Part shown: positions 44,067-53,549 of the stretch, piece by piece
Numbering within the stretch: the first letter of the stretch is position 1
Layout of the letters: the number at the start of each line of letters is the position of its first letter
DNA from: Arcanobacterium wilhelmae
GTDB lineage: Bacteria > Actinomycetota > Actinomycetes > Actinomycetales > Actinomycetaceae
DNA length: 64,000 bases
Assembly: GCF_029632765.1 (NCBI RefSeq)
Contig: NZ_CP121247.1
Span: forward strand, 124,001 to 188,000
Direction of reading: 5' to 3'
Translations under genes and position numbers: made by a program
Notes under the pieces: model-generated
The model's input: the letters and a program-made list of their open reading frames with translations, nothing else
Told to the model about the DNA's origin: nothing
The model's database searches: none

Positions 44067-44228
44067 AAATCCTCCTTGGAAAAGACTGCTCCCAGCCTAC
44101 CGGTTTTGGCCGATTTTCGCGCACTTCGCGGCGTTTTCCAGTGATCCATTCCCGACGCCGGTGCGCGAGTTGCGCTCTCGGGCTAAGCCGAGCTGCCGGT
44201 CACCTCACGCTCGGCGACCACAACGAAA

Positions 44229-44260
44229 CGACGGGGACGAGCGTGTGCCCGTCCCCGTCG
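44229..44260 (-). terminator. terminator of the DedA gene
   Basis: CGACGGGGACG (44229-44239) pairs perfectly with 44250-44260; it lies 14 bp after the DedA stop on the minus strand. Confidence 0.75.
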
Positions 44261-44273
44261 TCGGCGAAAAAAA

Positions 44274-44942
44274 TCAGCCCTTGCGCGAGTTGCGCTTCCA
44301 GATGCGAATCACGAACCACGAAACGATCGCGAGAACAACGATCACCGCGATCACCGTGGAAAACTGTGAAACAACGCCCTCCACCTTGTTCCAATTCGCC
44401 CCCAACGCGTAACCTGCCGAAATCAACGCCGTGTTCCAGATCGCCGAACCGGCTGCCGTGAGCACAACGAACTTGCCAAATGGCTCCTTCACAACGCCCG
44501 CCGGCAAAGAAATCAGGGAACGGAAAATCGGCAAGCAGCGGCCGAAAAACACGGTTGGCCCGGAATACTTCGTGAAGAACGCTTCCGTCTTATCGACGTC
44601 GGACATTTTCATGAACGGGATCTTCGACATGAACAAACGCGTGCGCTCGCGTCCGAACCAGCGGGCAATCCAATACAGGATAATCGCGCCGAGGACTGAG
44701 CCGATCGTTGCCCACACAATCGCGCCAACCAGCGAAAATGCGTTGCCTTGCTTCGCGGTGAAACCTGCGAGTGGCAAGAAAACCTCCGAAGGTAGAGGCG
44801 GGAACAGGTTCTCCAACGCGATGATGAACGCGATGCCCGGGCCACCGAGCGCATCCATCACCGACACGGCCCACGCGGCGATCCCGGACAACGAATCAGC
44901 GGCGGTCTGCGCCGCCTGCAATGCGAAAAGCTTGGCAAACAT
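44274..44942 (-). CDS. DedA-family membrane protein
   Basis: A 222-residue integral membrane protein of the DedA/VTT family, implicated in undecaprenyl-phosphate or phospholipid flipping and membrane homeostasis. Landmarks: ALENLFPPLPSEVFLPLAGF near residue 42, the conserved E of that stretch, and FFGRCLPIFRSLISLPAGV near residue 133 with the two conserved Arg. The ending is a membrane segment plus WKRNSRKG. ATG has AAAGGAG 7 bases upstream. It is 13 bp downstream of the holin-family gene in the same direction, so the two form an operon. Confidence 0.92.
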   Translation of the reverse strand: MFAKLFALQAAQTAADSLSGIAAWAVSVMDALGGPGIAFIIALENLFPPLPSEVFLPLAGFTAKQGNAFSLVGAIVWATIGSVLGAIILYWIARWFGRERTRLFMSKIPFMKMSDVDKTEAFFTKYSGPTVFFGRCLPIFRSLISLPAGVVKEPFGKFVVLTAAGSAIWNTALISAGYALGANWNKVEGVVSQFSTVIAVIVVLAIVSWFVIRIWKRNSRKG

Positions 44943-44955
44943 GGCTACTCCTTTA

Positions 44956-45372
44956 TTAGTTCAGGGCCTCAACTTCGGCGAAGATCGCTCGAAGCCCCCA
45001 GTTCACGGCGCCCACGACGATTCCGCCAAGGAGTGCCCAACCGAAGTTTGCCACCACCAGATGCAGATCGAACGACGTCGTAATCCACGCGGTCAGTTTC
45101 AGCATGAGGGCGTTCACAACCACGAAGAACAGGCCCAGCGTGAGCACGTAGAACGGCAGTGCCAGGAACTTCACTACCGGGCGGATCAGCGCGTTCACGC
45201 AGGCCAGCACGAGGCCAGCGAGCAGAAAATAGACAACACGCGCACCGGCGTCGCCGAGCGAGGCGAAAACCGAGCCGGGCTTGAGGGCGCCAACGAGCGC
45301 AACTCCAGACAGGAGCGCGGTGGCGACCCACAGAGCGATCGCGTTGAAAATGACTGTGATGGAAAACTTCAT
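44956..45372 (-). CDS. phage-holin-family (4TM) membrane protein
   Basis: A 138-residue protein with four hydrophobic segments (about 5-25, 45-66, 72-95, 105-130). The pattern ALIRPVVKFLALPFYVLTLGLFFVVVNALML is the hallmark of the chromosomal Phage_holin_4_2 family. Despite the name it is a widespread housekeeping-type membrane protein and not evidence of a prophage. It is co-transcribed with DedA. Confidence 0.88.
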   Translation of the reverse strand: MKFSITVIFNAIALWVATALLSGVALVGALKPGSVFASLGDAGARVVYFLLAGLVLACVNALIRPVVKFLALPFYVLTLGLFFVVVNALMLKLTAWITTSFDLHLVVANFGWALLGGIVVGAVNWGLRAIFAEVEALN

Positions 45373-45450
45373 GGGGTCAGTCTATGGCAGGCGCTCGTGC
45401 ACAGCGCATAACTCACGGTATGAGGTTCGCCCGTTCTTGAGTGCACACGG

Positions 45451-46368
45451 TTAGAAGAGGTTTTCGCTGGCCCGCTTGAGCGTGAAACCCTTTCCGGTGA
45501 GGGCGTGCCAGCAGGTGACGCCGTCCTTTGCAACAGTGCAGCCGAACCCGTTCGCTGCCACGTTCGTCCCGTAGTCGACGATGTTTGCGGAGCTCACGGC
45601 TGTGGCACAGCCGCGTTCGAGCTCGCCCTTTTGGTTGAGGGTGTAGGTTTGCGTTTTGCCCTCGCACGACGCCGGTGTGGATGGATAGTTGTAGACGTTG
45701 ATCGAGCAGCGCACGTTGTCGGAAGAAAGGGCACAGTGGATGTTCTTCGCCGGCGAGGTGAAGCTCGCGACATTGACGGCGTTTTCCGGGAGCGGCTTCG
45801 CGGGGGTGATCCACGTGCCGTCGGCGGCGAGCGCGTTGAGTTGGGGAGCCATTTCCGAATCGGTCAGCGCTCCGAGAAGCGCGACAGTGTAGCTCTTGGG
45901 GCACTTGGCGTCGATCGATTTCAGGGCTTTCGTGACGGCGTCTTGGGTTTCGCTGTTCCACGCGCCGTTCGAGACGGCTTGGGTGACGAACTGGGAGAGT
46001 TTGGTGGCGTCCTCCGACGTCGGATCGCATGCGGTTTTCTCGGCGATTGTTTCGGGGGTGAACTGCGGGGTTTCGCTCGCCGGTGCGGAAGCGGACTGTT
46101 CACTTCCCGACGTCGGTGCGTGTGAGGAGGTGGTGGGCGCGGCAGCCTCAGGCGAGGCGAGGTTTCGGCCCTGGGAGATGACCAGCGCGAATACGAGGAT
46201 GATCACGAGGGCGAGGAGGGCGGCGGCGCCGATCAAGAAATAGAGTGGCCCTTTACCTTGCAAGAGGGCAACCCCGATGCCGCCGTGCTGTGGCGTGTTT
46301 GCTCCAGTGGTGCCGTGGCGCGGGTTTGGTTCGGAGCTCTGTCCGTTAAAGAAGTCGTTGACGCTCAC
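45451..46368 (-). CDS. membrane-anchored extracellular protein, DUF6636-like C-terminus
   Basis: A 305-residue single-pass protein. A short cytoplasmic start with FNGQSSEPNPRHG is followed by a membrane segment (LIGAAALLALVIILVFALVI, about 43-62), a Ser/Ala linker, a helical middle (FVTQAVSNGAWNSETQDAV) and a C-terminal Cys-rich fold. That fold has paired patterns KNIHCALSSDNVRCSI and GFGCTVAKDGVTCWHALTGKGF, resembling secreted actinobacterial DUF6636 proteins, with six Cys that could form disulfides. GTG 46368 follows GAGGAGG. Function unknown. Confidence 0.72.
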   Translation of the reverse strand: MSVNDFFNGQSSEPNPRHGTTGANTPQHGGIGVALLQGKGPLYFLIGAAALLALVIILVFALVISQGRNLASPEAAAPTTSSHAPTSGSEQSASAPASETPQFTPETIAEKTACDPTSEDATKLSQFVTQAVSNGAWNSETQDAVTKALKSIDAKCPKSYTVALLGALTDSEMAPQLNALAADGTWITPAKPLPENAVNVASFTSPAKNIHCALSSDNVRCSINVYNYPSTPASCEGKTQTYTLNQKGELERGCATAVSSANIVDYGTNVAANGFGCTVAKDGVTCWHALTGKGFTLKRASENLF

Positions 46369-46535
46369 TTATACCTCCTCGGCACCACTCTAAAGCACGA
46401 GCGGAGCGTGGAACGAATTATTCCTGCAATGACGGCGGTATTTGCCCCTGCGAGACGCCGGTGTTCGGGCTGCGAGAGCCTGTGCCGATGGTGGGGTGGC
46501 GATTGGGTAAGATAGGTGGAGGTGAAAGGAGGATC

Positions 46536-47270
46536 ATGGAATTCGGGCCGAGATCAATTGTTGTTCCCTTGGTTGGAACAACGAAAGCAGTGGTGCTAGA
46601 GGAGATTGCCGAGCATCGCGACGTTGCGGATGTTTTCGAGTGGCGGATCGATTTCATGATCGCGAGCCAGCGCAATCCGTCGATGACGGCACTCGGTCAT
46701 GAGATCATTCCCGCAATGTTCGCGGCTACTGATCGTCCGTTCCTGTTGACGATCCGAACTTTGGAGGAAGGTGGAACAGTCTCGCTCACAGATGGCCGCG
46801 TTCGCTTGTTGTTTGCGGAGCTGTTCGATGTGCTGATGCGCTTGCAGGTGGATCCTTCGCGCGTGGTGATCGATCTGGAGTTTTCGATGCCGCAGGTGGC
46901 GGAGTTCGTCCGCCGAGCGAGGGCGGCCGGCTACACCACAATGGTCTCGCATCACGAGGGTGTCGATACGCCCGACAACGAGGTGATGCAGTTGATGATC
47001 GAGGAGATGCGCGAGGTTGGTGCTGACGTGGTGAAGTTCGTGGTCTCAGCTCGGTCCGAGCATGATCTTGAGCGTTTGTATGAGGTTCTTGACGAGGTTG
47101 CGGATCCGTCTCAACCGATCATTTCCTATGCGCAGGGGCCGCTCGGTGTTTCTTCACGTTACGATGCTCTGACGCATGGCTCGGTGGCGACGTTTGTTCC
47201 TGCGGGGCACCCGAATCAACCTCGTCTGATTTCTCCTGAGGTTCTCAGGCAGAAGGTCGGTGCGCTCTAG
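46536..47270 (+). CDS. aroD: type I 3-dehydroquinate dehydratase
   Basis: A 244-residue shikimate-pathway enzyme converting 3-dehydroquinate to 3-dehydroshikimate through a Schiff-base lysine. Family motifs: FEWRIDFM (substrate-binding Glu/Arg/Asp), LLTIRTLEEGG, the catalytic His in TMVSHHEGVDTP, the Schiff-base Lys in ADVVKFVVSA and the closing PISYAQGPLGVSSRY-like loop. ATG 46536 has AAAGGAGG 5 bases upstream; the earlier in-frame ATG at 46461 is unsupported. The gene stands alone, not in an aro operon. Confidence 0.94.
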   Translation: MEFGPRSIVVPLVGTTKAVVLEEIAEHRDVADVFEWRIDFMIASQRNPSMTALGHEIIPAMFAATDRPFLLTIRTLEEGGTVSLTDGRVRLLFAELFDVLMRLQVDPSRVVIDLEFSMPQVAEFVRRARAAGYTTMVSHHEGVDTPDNEVMQLMIEEMREVGADVVKFVVSARSEHDLERLYEVLDEVADPSQPIISYAQGPLGVSSRYDALTHGSVATFVPAGHPNQPRLISPEVLRQKVGAL

Positions 47271-47310
47271 GGATATCCCGTGGCGATAAGAATGCCTCGG
47301 GGAAAGATGT

Positions 47311-47354
47311 CAGTGGCGGTTTCTCGCGAAGATGTTCGCGAGAAACCGCCACTG
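47311..47354. terminator. 20-bp perfect hairpin between aroD and the TetR gene
   Basis: 47311-47330 is the exact inverse complement of 47335-47354 around GATG. It lies 40 bp after aroD and 71 bp after the convergent TetR gene, so it can serve both. Confidence 0.85.
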
Positions 47355-47425
47355 TGGTTATATGTGTACCGCTACGATCGAATGGGCGATGCACAAAGCT
47401 TGCTCGGATGCAGACCGGGAAAGTA

Positions 47426-48064
47426 TTACCAGGCGCAGGGTGGGATAGGGCCGAGATCGGTGAGCTTTCCGTTGGCATTTGCGCCGATAGCTCGAACGAC
47501 GAATCGTTCGGCTGCGTCGAAGAAAAGGGTGCGCTCGGGTTCCTCCTTGGGAATGCGGCGGCCCGTGAGAGCTCCATTAATCAAAGTGATTGCGATACCA
47601 ACATCTTGGCGTGGTGCGAGACCATTGTTGATGCACGCCTGGATGATTCCGCGGAGGATCTTTGAAGACTGTGCAACATGCTTGCCCATTTGGCGCGCGG
47701 TTTCCGGTGAAACAACCTGGATGAGCGGCGGGCCAGGGGCGCGAAGATAGGCGCGCTCTTGAAGGAGCTGGGAGCGAACGAAGATGCGAAGCTGATCAAT
47801 GGGGTTCGCTGTTGTTGAGAGGGATTTTTCCACACTCTCCACGTACTCGGAGATCTCGTGGGCAACGAATTCCATGAGGAGATCTTCTTTATCGTGTACG
47901 TGGTTGTAGATCGCTGTGCGGCCAATGCCGGCTTCACGTGCGAGATCGGACATTGTGATGCCATCGAATCCGCGTTCTTCCATCAGTTTGGCGAGAGCGC
48001 TGAACAGAGCATCCCGAGTGCGCTCACGGTGTTCGGCCAGGTTCGAGCCGATAATCTTCGGCAT
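47426..48064 (-). CDS. TetR/AcrR-family transcriptional regulator
   Basis: A 212-residue regulator. Helix-turn-helix at about residues 36-58 (ITMSDLAREAGIGRTAIYNHV) and a C-terminal ligand-binding half with GIAITLINGALTGRR. ATG 48064 has AAAGGAG 7 bases upstream. The gene stands alone, with no transporter or enzyme next to it, so the regulon cannot be guessed from position. Confidence 0.92.
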   Translation of the reverse strand: MPKIIGSNLAEHRERTRDALFSALAKLMEERGFDGITMSDLAREAGIGRTAIYNHVHDKEDLLMEFVAHEISEYVESVEKSLSTTANPIDQLRIFVRSQLLQERAYLRAPGPPLIQVVSPETARQMGKHVAQSSKILRGIIQACINNGLAPRQDVGIAITLINGALTGRRIPKEEPERTLFFDAAERFVVRAIGANANGKLTDLGPIPPCAW

Positions 48065-48207
48065 GGGATTCTCCTTTCTTGTGGTGGCACCTTTAGTTTA
48101 GCGCGGGGAAAGAGAGACGATAAGTGGCAATGTGTCATTTCCCTCTCAGGGAAACCTCATCTGGAATGGAGCAGGGTGCAAAAGAGGGCTAACGTCCTAA
48201 AAAATCA

Positions 48208-48244
48208 AAATCCCCGACATAGGTCACCTATGTCGGGGATTTTA
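48208..48244 (-). terminator. terminator of tRNA-Pro
   Basis: AAAATCCCCGACATAGG pairs with CCTATGTCGGGGATTTT (outer limits 48208 and 48244), at least 16 bp of stem, then TTGATTTTTTAG on the minus strand. It lies a few bases after the tRNA. Confidence 0.9.
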
Positions 48245-48250
48245 TGTGGT

Positions 48251-48324
<74 letters not shown>

Positions 48325-48408
48325 TGCGGTTGCAACTCGTTTAGTTTAGCCGACGTCGTCGCGAAATACCAAACGGAGGAAGACGTGGTGCAGAACACGT
48401 CCGCGTGG

Positions 48409-49413
48409 CTACGGTACAACCTCCAACAGAATTACCTCGGGTGCAGTAAAAAGCCGAAGTGGCACGTAAGGCGATGTGCCTAATCCTGCTGAAAGATTCA
48501 CCGCCGTCGCGCTGTGTGCGAGGGTTAAACTGCCGTCAGCGGTAATCGGGGCCTGCTCCACAGGTGGCCACTGAAACAAGCCGTGAGCGTATGTGGCCGG
48601 CAGATCGCAGTTGGTCACGAGCGCACGTCCACCCGGCAACGACACTTGGCCCCCATGCGTATGCCCGGAAAAGATTAAATCTGCGCCCGCACTCGCCATT
48701 TCGTCAAGGACGCGCACATATGGAGCGTGAGTGACACCGATGCGCAACGCGCCAGGCGTGTGAGGGGAAAGGAGTGGCATCGTGTCGCGACCCATATGCG
48801 GATCGTCAACGCCGAACAGTTCCAGATCCCAGCCCGCTACCGACGTTGTCGCGACGGTGTTCGTCAAATCCAGCCACCCACGGGAGGTGAGCCCGGCGCG
48901 CAGGCGTTCGGAATCGAGAATCGCACGGCCTTCGACGCCGTCGGAACTCGAATCCCCGAAAAGATACGAGAACGGATTCTTCGGGCGCGAGCCGTAGTAA
49001 TCATTCGAGCCGAACACGAAAGCGCCGGGAAGTTCCGTCAGAGGTTCGAGCGCAGCTAACACTGCGTCAATTCCGGCGTTCTCTCCCACGAAATCGCCGG
49101 TTGTGATCACGAAATCGGGCCGTTCGTCTGCCAACGAGCGTAGAAAGTGAGCACGGCCGGAATCGCGCGCAATTAAGTGCATATCGGACAGGTGCAAAAT
49201 TCGTAGCGTGCCATGCTCATGTTGGGCGGGGGTGTGACCCGATGCGATGGCGTCCGGAGTGCTCTGACCTGATGCGATCGTTGCCGGAGTACTCTCGCCG
49301 GCGAGGATGATGTGCCGGCGCCTCGTTGCATATGAATGTGCCTCAAGATAAGCGTAGCTCGCCGCCGCAGCACCTGCGGCGGCGAGCCCTGCGATCATCT
49401 GCGCAACCCTCAT
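48409..49413 (-). CDS. metallophosphoesterase, membrane-anchored
   Basis: A 334-residue calcineurin-like phosphoesterase with an N-terminal membrane segment ([19 protein letters not shown]). Metal-binding motifs are in order: [24 protein letters not shown] (replacing GNHD), GVTHAPYV and [11 protein letters not shown] short internal duplication (TIASGQSTP / AIASGHTP) lies near residue 45-60. The ATG overlaps the stop of the penicillin-binding protein gene by four bases, an arrangement also found in mycobacteria next to ponA2. The substrate is unknown. Confidence 0.9.
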   Translation of the reverse strand: MRVAQMIAGLAAAGAAAASYAYLEAHSYATRRRHIILAGESTPATIASGQSTPDAIASGHTPAQHEHGTLRILHLSDMHLIARDSGRAHFLRSLADERPDFVITTGDFVGENAGIDAVLAALEPLTELPGAFVFGSNDYYGSRPKNPFSYLFGDSSSDGVEGRAILDSERLRAGLTSRGWLDLTNTVATTSVAGWDLELFGVDDPHMGRDTMPLLSPHTPGALRIGVTHAPYVRVLDEMASAGADLIFSGHTHGGQVSLPGGRALVTNCDLPATYAHGLFQWPPVEQAPITADGSLTLAHSATAVNLSAGLGTSPYVPLRLFTAPEVILLEVVP

Positions 49414-51800
49414 CCGTTACCGTTCGTCCGGCGCGAGTACGTGCCCGGATCGTGTGTCTTGGGGGCTTCCTTCTTCGGTGCCTCCTTCTTCGGTGCCTCC
49501 TTCTTGGGGGCTTCCTTCTTGGGTGCGTCATTCTTGGCTGGAGCGCTTGTCGAAGGCGTCGGTGACGGCGTTGCCGATGGTTTCGGTGCAGGCTTCGCGG
49601 GAGCATTCGATAGGGCACTGTTTTCTGCCGTGTTTGGCGCAGATACCGTCGTTGGGGGAGTGCCGAACTGTTGGATCGGCTGATCCTTCAACGCTGCATC
49701 CGTGTAGATCTTAAATGCGCGTGCCGGGTAGAGACCGCCGTACACTTCACGGTTGAATACACCGTTGATGGTGGTGTTGAACATGGAGATGAAACCTTCC
49801 ATGTGGCCTTGCCAGACGGCAGTGGCAAGCTGAGGCGTGTAGCCGATGAACCAGGCTGCCCAATCTTCGTTGGCGGTACCCGACTTTCCTGCGGCAGGTC
49901 GGTTGTTTGCGAGTACCGCTTCTGAACCGGTGTAGCCGGGAGCGACAACACCTTTGAGAACTGCTGTGGCCTTTTGTGCGACCGACTTTTCAAGAACCTG
50001 GCGGCATTCGGGCTCTTGCGTTCCGATCACCTTGCCGTCGGTATCCGTAATTTTCGTGAAGGAAATCGGGCGGCAGTACTTGCCCTCGGCTGCGAGTGTG
50101 GCCATCGCCGTGGCCTGCGACAGTGGGGTGACAGTATTTGAGCCCAGGAGCATTGAGGGGTTGAGATCCAGAGGGAGTGGTTCGCCAACCTTCACAAGAT
50201 CGCCGCGATGCTTGCGTGTGAGATTCGACGAGGGCGAATTCTCGCGCCCGAGCTCGCCTCGCTTCAAGCCCATCGCCGAGACGGTCTTATCGAGTTCGCA
50301 GAGGTTTTCCTTGTTACCCATCGCCACGGCGCCCGCATTAACCGAACGGCGGATAATATCCTTGATGGACATGTTTCCGCGAGCGTATCCGAGACCATCA
50401 AGATTGCCGGGGCTGTAGTCGGCGGCATATGTCGGCGCACACGGAATGTTCCACGAGGCTTTGCGGAACGTTTGGCGTGCTGAGTAGACGCGGTCGTTTT
50501 CGGAGTGCCCGTCCTTGATCCACTGAACCAATGTGTAGGCCTTGAATGTTGAGCCACCAGGGTAACCGGCGCCGCCGCCGAGATCTTCGCCGACGTTGAG
50601 GTTCAGCTTCGTCTGATCGGGATCCTCGTTGGAGGGATTCCCGTAGCGGGTGTTTTGCACCATCGCCTGGATCTTTCCGGTGCCCGGCTCGACGGAGGAG
50701 AGTGCCATTTCGATCGATGACGGATCATCTACCGGGGTTTGCTTCACGATCGCGTCGTACGCCGCCTTCTGACGTGTCAGATCGAGGGTGGTGTAGATCT
50801 GCAAGCCACCGCGATAGAGCTTAGAGAGGCGCTCATCACGGTTCTCGCCGAGAATTGGCGAATCGAGGAGCTGCTTCGTGACGAGCTCGCAGAAATAGGC
50901 GTTGTCACCTGCTGCCGCGCAACCGTTCACCGACTTGGTGATGTTGAGCATGTCCTTGATCGGGGTGTCGATCCCCTCGCGCATCTGCGCTTCTGAGATC
51001 ATCCCCAGCTCGTGCATCTTGGCGAGCACGGTATCGCGGCGCTTCTTGGCGAGCTCGGGATTGGTGACAGGGTTCCACTTGCCCGGCGACTGTGTGATGC
51101 CAGCGAGCATTGCTGCTTGTGGCAATGTGACATCCTTGGCATGCTTGCCGTAAAAGTATTGAGAGGCCGCTTCGACGCCCCACTGCGACGGACCGAACTG
51201 TGCAACGTTGAGGTACCCGGTGAGGATCTCGTCCTTGCTCATCTTGTTTTCCACGGCCACCGCGTAACGTGCCTCGTTGAGCTTGCGCGTAATGGAACGT
51301 TCCGTGGCTGCCGCAATCTGATCGGTATTGCCAGCAATGCGCCCCTCTTCGAGGAGCGTGTTCTTGACAAACTGTTGGGTAATAGTCGAGCCGCCAGCGA
51401 TGGCATTTCCGGAAGCGTTATTGATGACGGCGCCAACAACGCCTTTCACGTCGAGGCCGTGGTGCTGATAGAAGCGCTGATCCTCGATCGCTACAGCGGC
51501 GTTCTTAATGAACGGCGAGATCTGGCTGGAATCGACGATGACGCGATTTTCAGAGTAGAACGAGGCGATCTTCTGCCCGTCGGCCGAGTACAGGGTTGAC
51601 TGCTCGGAGGGGTGGGCGAAGTCGATTTTGGACGGCAGGGTTTCGAATGTCGCCGTCACGGCATTCGCTGCTGTTCCCGACGCCGCCGTAAACGGGATCG
51701 CCGTCGCGGCGAGGAGCGCTCCTCCCGCGGTACACAGCAGGAGGAATGCCACGATGGCGGCGAAGATTGATTGTCCACTCAGATTGCGGTTTTGAGCCAT
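49410..51800 (-). CDS. bifunctional penicillin-binding protein (class A, PonA2-like)
   Basis: A 796-residue peptidoglycan synthase. N-terminal membrane segment at about 13-35. Glycosyltransferase domain: AIEDQRFYQHHGLD, GGSTITQQFVKN, ERSITRKLNEARYAVAVE. Transpeptidase domain: PGSTFKAYT (SxxK near residue 415), RRSVNAG in the SxN position (Ser then Asn), and GKSGTANED (KSGT). The C-terminus is a charged tail with four KKEAP pentapeptide repeats encoded by 15-bp DNA repeats near 49470-49530, which could change in length. ATG 51800 is used, and no clear ribosome site is seen. By position next to whiB and the phosphoesterase it matches mycobacterial PonA2. Confidence 0.95.
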   Translation of the reverse strand: MAQNRNLSGQSIFAAIVAFLLLCTAGGALLAATAIPFTAASGTAANAVTATFETLPSKIDFAHPSEQSTLYSADGQKIASFYSENRVIVDSSQISPFIKNAAVAIEDQRFYQHHGLDVKGVVGAVINNASGNAIAGGSTITQQFVKNTLLEEGRIAGNTDQIAAATERSITRKLNEARYAVAVENKMSKDEILTGYLNVAQFGPSQWGVEAASQYFYGKHAKDVTLPQAAMLAGITQSPGKWNPVTNPELAKKRRDTVLAKMHELGMISEAQMREGIDTPIKDMLNITKSVNGCAAAGDNAYFCELVTKQLLDSPILGENRDERLSKLYRGGLQIYTTLDLTRQKAAYDAIVKQTPVDDPSSIEMALSSVEPGTGKIQAMVQNTRYGNPSNEDPDQTKLNLNVGEDLGGGAGYPGGSTFKAYTLVQWIKDGHSENDRVYSARQTFRKASWNIPCAPTYAADYSPGNLDGLGYARGNMSIKDIIRRSVNAGAVAMGNKENLCELDKTVSAMGLKRGELGRENSPSSNLTRKHRGDLVKVGEPLPLDLNPSMLLGSNTVTPLSQATAMATLAAEGKYCRPISFTKITDTDGKVIGTQEPECRQVLEKSVAQKATAVLKGVVAPGYTGSEAVLANNRPAAGKSGTANEDWAAWFIGYTPQLATAVWQGHMEGFISMFNTTINGVFNREVYGGLYPARAFKIYTDAALKDQPIQQFGTPPTTVSAPNTAENSALSNAPAKPAPKPSATPSPTPSTSAPAKNDAPKKEAPKKEAPKKEAPKKEAPKTHDPGTYSRRTNGNG

Positions 51801-51953
51801 GGAACCAGGATACTGGTTTTTGCCCCACAAGCGGCAGGGTGTTGTTCATCTCGGAGAGTGAAGTTTCGAGTGGAGAGCTACGCGGGTGCACAGCGTACCA
51901 CTGCAGGCTTTTTCGGGTGTGCTATTTGTGCACGTGCGCGTTAATATGGAGAG

Positions 51954-51973
51954 GTGACAGAAAAACGTGTCAC
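51954..51973. promoter_or_regulatory. operator candidate GTGACA-N8-TGTCAC upstream of whiB
   Basis: A perfect inverted repeat just downstream of a TAATAT -10-like box (51942-51947), so it would overlap the transcription start of whiB (ATG 52008). The spacing does not match the Crp/GlxR consensus TGTGA-N6-TCACA. Confidence 0.5.
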
Positions 51974-52007
51974 GAGCTCGTAAGGCAATGACGCCAAAGG
52001 AGTACAT

Positions 52008-52343
52008 ATGTCACTAGCTTATGCAGAAACTTCATGGACTGCCGCAGCCGCCTGCGCAGATCTGGATCCCGATGCCCTTTTCGTTCGCGGCGCAGCTCAG
52101 CGTGATCTGCGAAAAGTGTGCGGTCGTTGCCCTGTTCGATTGACGTGTCTGGCGGATGCGCTGGAATCGGAGGCGAATTTTGGGGTGTGGGGCGGAATGA
52201 CGGAGCGTGAGCGTCGGGTTCTCCTACGTCGGTATGCCGATGTTGAGGATTGGACGTCCACTCTTGCCGAGTCGGACGATTTCGTGATCTCCGAGATTCG
52301 CGAGGGGCGTGTTCCTCGGCTCACCGAGATTCGCTCCGCGTGA
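52008..52343 (+). CDS. WhiB-family iron-sulfur transcriptional regulator
   Basis: A 111-residue WhiB protein. The four cluster ligands are C16, C38, C41 and C47 in the CxxCxxxxxC layout, followed by the GVWGGMTERERR turn. The C-terminal 40 residues are acidic (WTSTLAESDDF). AAAGGAG lies before the ATG. WhiB proteins bind a 4Fe-4S cluster and partner the primary sigma factor to sense redox or nitric oxide. Its place beside a PonA2-like PBP matches mycobacterial whiB4, but the class is inferred from position only. Confidence 0.93.
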   Translation: MSLAYAETSWTAAAACADLDPDALFVRGAAQRDLRKVCGRCPVRLTCLADALESEANFGVWGGMTERERRVLLRRYADVEDWTSTLAESDDFVISEIREGRVPRLTEIRSA

Positions 52344-52365
52344 GTATCCGGGCTAGGCTGTGCCC

Positions 52366-52521
52366 ATGACTATTTGGGAGTATGCAACGATTCCGTTGCT
52401 CATTCATAATACGAAGGCAATTCTCGATACGTGGGGATCTGAGGGCTGGGAGCTGGTGACGGTTCTCCCCGGCCCGAACGAGACTTCCCTAGTGGCGTAC
52501 CTAAAGCGCCCGAAAGAGTAG
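52366..52521 (+). CDS. DUF4177 small protein
   Basis: A 51-residue protein not long enough for usual gene-length cut-offs. It starts MTIWEYATIPLLIHNTKAIL and continues with DTWGSEGWELV and LVAYLKRPKE, matching the actinobacterial DUF4177 family along its whole length. The ATG follows the whiB stop by 22 bp. The same small gene sits between whiB and crp in other actinobacteria. Its role is unknown. Confidence 0.85.
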   Translation: MTIWEYATIPLLIHNTKAILDTWGSEGWELVTVLPGPNETSLVAYLKRPKE

Positions 52522-52642
52522 TTTTCTCGACGGCGATGCGCGGCCTGCGTTGCCTGCCGTTAGTGTCGAACGCGCGGTGAGCCCCGACGTCGGGGTGGGT
52601 GTGCATCCGGGCGTGCGGTCGCCAACGTAACGAAGCGAAAAT

Positions 52643-52685
52643 ATTGGTGTGGGGAGAGGGCTCAATGCCCTCTCCCCACACCAAT
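52643..52685 (-). terminator. terminator of the crp-like gene
   Basis: A 19-bp perfect stem (52643-52661 with 52667-52685) around TCAAT, 8 bp after the stop, continuing into ATATTTTCG on the minus strand. The plus-strand reading could also end the DUF4177 transcript. Confidence 0.9.
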
Positions 52686-52693
52686 GAAAGAAC

Positions 52694-53371
52694 TCAGTGA
52701 GCGCGGCGCTGGAGGCGGCCGATCTGCATCAGCAGCACGGCGCGACCCTCGAGGCGGATCCATCCACGCGAGGTGAAATCGGCGAGCGACTTGTTCACCG
52801 TTTCACGCGATGCGCCCACGAGGTGAGCAAGCTCTTCCTGCGTGAGATCGTGTGCCACGAAGATACCTTCGGGAGTGCGCTCGCCGAAGCGCTCAGCCAG
52901 ATCGAGCAGAGCTTTAGCAACGCGCCCGGGAACATCCGAGAACACCAGATCCGCCATCTGCGAGTTCGTGGTGCGCAGGCGCTTCGCGAGCTCCTTGAGC
53001 ATCGCCTTAGCCATGGCCGGATGGTCTTCGATGTAGGTCATCATGTCCTTGTGGGAAAGCGACAGCAGGTGTGTGGGCGCAATCGCGGTCACAGTGGACG
53101 AGCGGTTCCCCAGATCGAAGAGGGTGAGCTCACCGATAATCTCGCCCGGACCGAGAACGGCGATAAGGTTTTCGCGGCCGTCATCTGCGGTGTGGGAAAG
53201 CTTCACCTTGCCTTCGGTGACCACGTACAGGCGATCGCCGTCGTCTCCCTCGTGGAAGAGCGATTCGCCGCGCTTGAGGCTCGTTTCCGACATGAGTGCG
53301 GCGAGGGCCGCGCGATCTTCTTCGGTGAGCTCCTTAAAAAGCTCAACATTCGTCAGAACGCTGGAATCCAT
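52694..53371 (-). CDS. Crp/Fnr-family regulator, GlxR-like
   Basis: A 225-residue global regulator. The cyclic-nucleotide domain spans about residues 1-120, with the phosphate-binding cassette GEIIGELTLFDLGNRSSTVTA carrying Glu, Arg and Ser expected for cAMP binding. The helix-turn-helix is DLTQEELAHLVGASRETVNKSL at about 168-190. ATG 53371 (MDSSVLTN) has AGAAAGGA 6 bases upstream; ATG 53377 would be too close. It is divergent from nth, as in mycobacteria and corynebacteria. Confidence 0.94.
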   Translation of the reverse strand: MDSSVLTNVELFKELTEEDRAALAALMSETSLKRGESLFHEGDDGDRLYVVTEGKVKLSHTADDGRENLIAVLGPGEIIGELTLFDLGNRSSTVTAIAPTHLLSLSHKDMMTYIEDHPAMAKAMLKELAKRLRTTNSQMADLVFSDVPGRVAKALLDLAERFGERTPEGIFVAHDLTQEELAHLVGASRETVNKSLADFTSRGWIRLEGRAVLLMQIGRLQRRAH

Positions 53372-53549
53372 GAGCATTCCTTTCTGGTCAATTTTCCTCA
53401 CCCCGCGCACGAACCGACTTTCCGGGTGTGTGAGAGGTCATACTGGTGTAATCATGTCACGGATCGCACAATTTTTCGACCTCGATTACTCCCGGCGAAA
53501 GCCGTGGCAGTTAGACTGGAATCATGCAAAAGAGTGTTTGGGGGCCGAC

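Noticed and set aside
44956..45372. Holin-family gene as sign of a prophage
   Set aside because: It belongs to a chromosomal four-helix family and no other phage gene is nearby.
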